Shown piece after piece: positions 63,190 through 64,000 of a stretch of DNA of 64,000 bases. The notes under the pieces were generated by a model, which had not been told where the DNA came from, ran no database searches, and worked only from the letters and a program-made list of their open reading frames with translations. The translations under genes and the position numbers were made by a program. The stretch comes from Pseudohalioglobus lutimaris (lineage in GTDB: Bacteria > Pseudomonadota > Gammaproteobacteria > Pseudomonadales > Halieaceae). The stretch's first letter is position 1. Every line of letters begins with the position of its first letter. The stretch spans positions 21,348-85,347 of the forward strand of contig NZ_PKUS01000015.1 in the NCBI RefSeq assembly GCF_002866825.1, written 5' to 3'.

Positions 63190-64000
63190 ATGACCGCCGC
63201 CGCCAGTATTTATCACAATCTCAGTGGCCTGGAGTCACTGCGCGTTGAGGCGCGCAAGGACCCTGCGGCAGGTGTAGACAAGGTTGCCCGCCAGTTCGAG
63301 TCTTTATTCGTGCAGATGATGCTCAAGTCGATGCGGGACGCAACACCCAGGGGTGGCCTGTTTGAAAGCGACCAGATGGACATGTACCAGAATATGTTCG
63401 ACCAGCAGATTTCCTTAGACCTGTCTCGGCAGGGCGGCATTGGCCTGGGTGCAACACTGCGCGATCAGCTTGGTGGCAGTGGCGGCAACAGGGCAGAGCC
63501 GTTGCATGACACCTCCGCCCAGGAACTTACGGAGGCGGGAACTCCGGCCACCAGCCAGGCGGTAAGTGATAGCCGTATCATGGATACGCTTGCGCGATAT
63601 CGTCTGTTCGCCGCGCCCTCGCGTGAGGTCGCGCCGCAACGGTCGGGTGAAACTGTTGAGCCCATTGACGCTGCAGCGCACTGGCAGCCGGCATCGCCCG
63701 AGGAGTTCGTGCGGGAAGTCTGGGATCATGCCAGGGCGTCGGCCCAGGCGCTGGGCGTTGACCCTCGCGTACTGGTGGCGCAATCGGCATTGGAAACCGG
63801 CTGGGGTAAGCAGGTCATCCGTGACGCCCAGGGCCGCTCCAGCTACAACCTGTTTGGTATCAAGGCCGATACACGCTGGAGCGGAGATGCGGTGAGCGTC
63901 AATACCCTGGAGTACCGCGAGAATACCGCCAGACTCGAACAGGCCAGTTTTCGCAAGTACGAGTCAGTAGCCGGCAGTTTTGATGACTACGTGGATTTTC
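63190..64000 (+). CDS. flgJ: flagellar rod-cap muramidase FlgJ, partial (right edge)
   Basis: The first ~270 residues of a bifunctional FlgJ. The N-terminal rod-cap domain (about 1-100) has VARQFESLFVQMMLKSMRDATPRGGLF (cited as FESLFVQMMLKSMRDA) and SDQMDMYQNMFDQQISLDLS. The C-terminal glucosaminidase domain starts near residue 170 with LVAQSALETGWGKQVI, carrying the catalytic glutamate, then SSYNLFGIKAD. The window ends inside this domain. It opens a gap in peptidoglycan for the rod. Confidence 0.93.
   Translation, partial: MTAAASIYHNLSGLESLRVEARKDPAAGVDKVARQFESLFVQMMLKSMRDATPRGGLFESDQMDMYQNMFDQQISLDLSRQGGIGLGATLRDQLGGSGGNRAEPLHDTSAQELTEAGTPATSQAVSDSRIMDTLARYRLFAAPSREVAPQRSGETVEPIDAAAHWQPASPEEFVREVWDHARASAQALGVDPRVLVAQSALETGWGKQVIRDAQGRSSYNLFGIKADTRWSGDAVSVNTLEYRENTARLEQASFRKYESVAGSFDDYVDF

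Overview
The window comes from the chromosome of a high-GC marine-type gammaproteobacterium. The hflX-hflK-hflC-DUF2065-hisZ-purA order, the mutL-miaA-hfq block, long poly-serine runs in a lipoprotein and the flg gene order all fit Cellvibrionales/Halieaceae-like bacteria. That placement is inferred from gene order and protein character; no database was searched. No rRNA, tRNA, CRISPR array, insertion sequence or prophage was recognised.

Layout. 1-4.04 kb (minus strand): envelope operon with a TPR/TonB-C protein, a poly-Ser lipoprotein, a second lipoprotein and a membrane protein cut by the left edge. 4.2-17.1 kb: mixed housekeeping and small-metabolism genes (pdxH, cinA, a NUDIX hydrolase, an FKBP isomerase, iron alcohol dehydrogenase, ParA-like ATPase, cysH-like reductase, SDR, SYLF protein and others), including a 45-aa membrane protein. 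17.1-19.6 kb: asnS flanked by tandem repeats and three long palindromic elements sharing one fold. 19.6-28.7 kb: RNase II-type exonuclease, phoH, psd, rsgA, orn, queG. 28.8-42.3 kb: the conserved block nnr-tsaE-ami-mutL-miaA-hfq-hflX-hflK-hflC-DUF2065-hisZ-purA.

42.5-51.7 kb is the accessory highlight: a lasso-peptide (RiPP) cluster with two precursor peptides, each immediately 3' of its own asparagine-synthetase-like cyclase. It also holds an ABC exporter, a B2-type cysteine protease, an HPr-kinase-like enzyme and a protein-arginine-methyltransferase-like enzyme carrying a small C-terminal helical domain. Precursor 1 has a predicted Gly1-Asp8 ring, a single Arg-Gly-Gly site and a Gly-Met repeat tail. 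Precursor 2 has a predicted ring closed by Glu, two cysteines and a C-terminal serine that could be the kinase target. The second cyclase lacks the N-terminal ~61 residues. No separate B1 (leader-recognition) gene is visible, so the domain on the methyltransferase is a candidate for that role.

51.8-64 kb is motility related. A sigma-28 (FliA)-type promoter precedes an HExxH lipoprotein, an unknown protein and an HDOD-GGDEF regulator. Then flgA, flgM and flgN read leftwards and flgBCDEFGHIJ rightwards, flgJ being cut by the right edge. A sigma-54-type site precedes flgA, a weaker one precedes flgB, and a sigma-28 site precedes flgM, matching the class hierarchy known from polar flagella of Pseudomonas and Vibrio.
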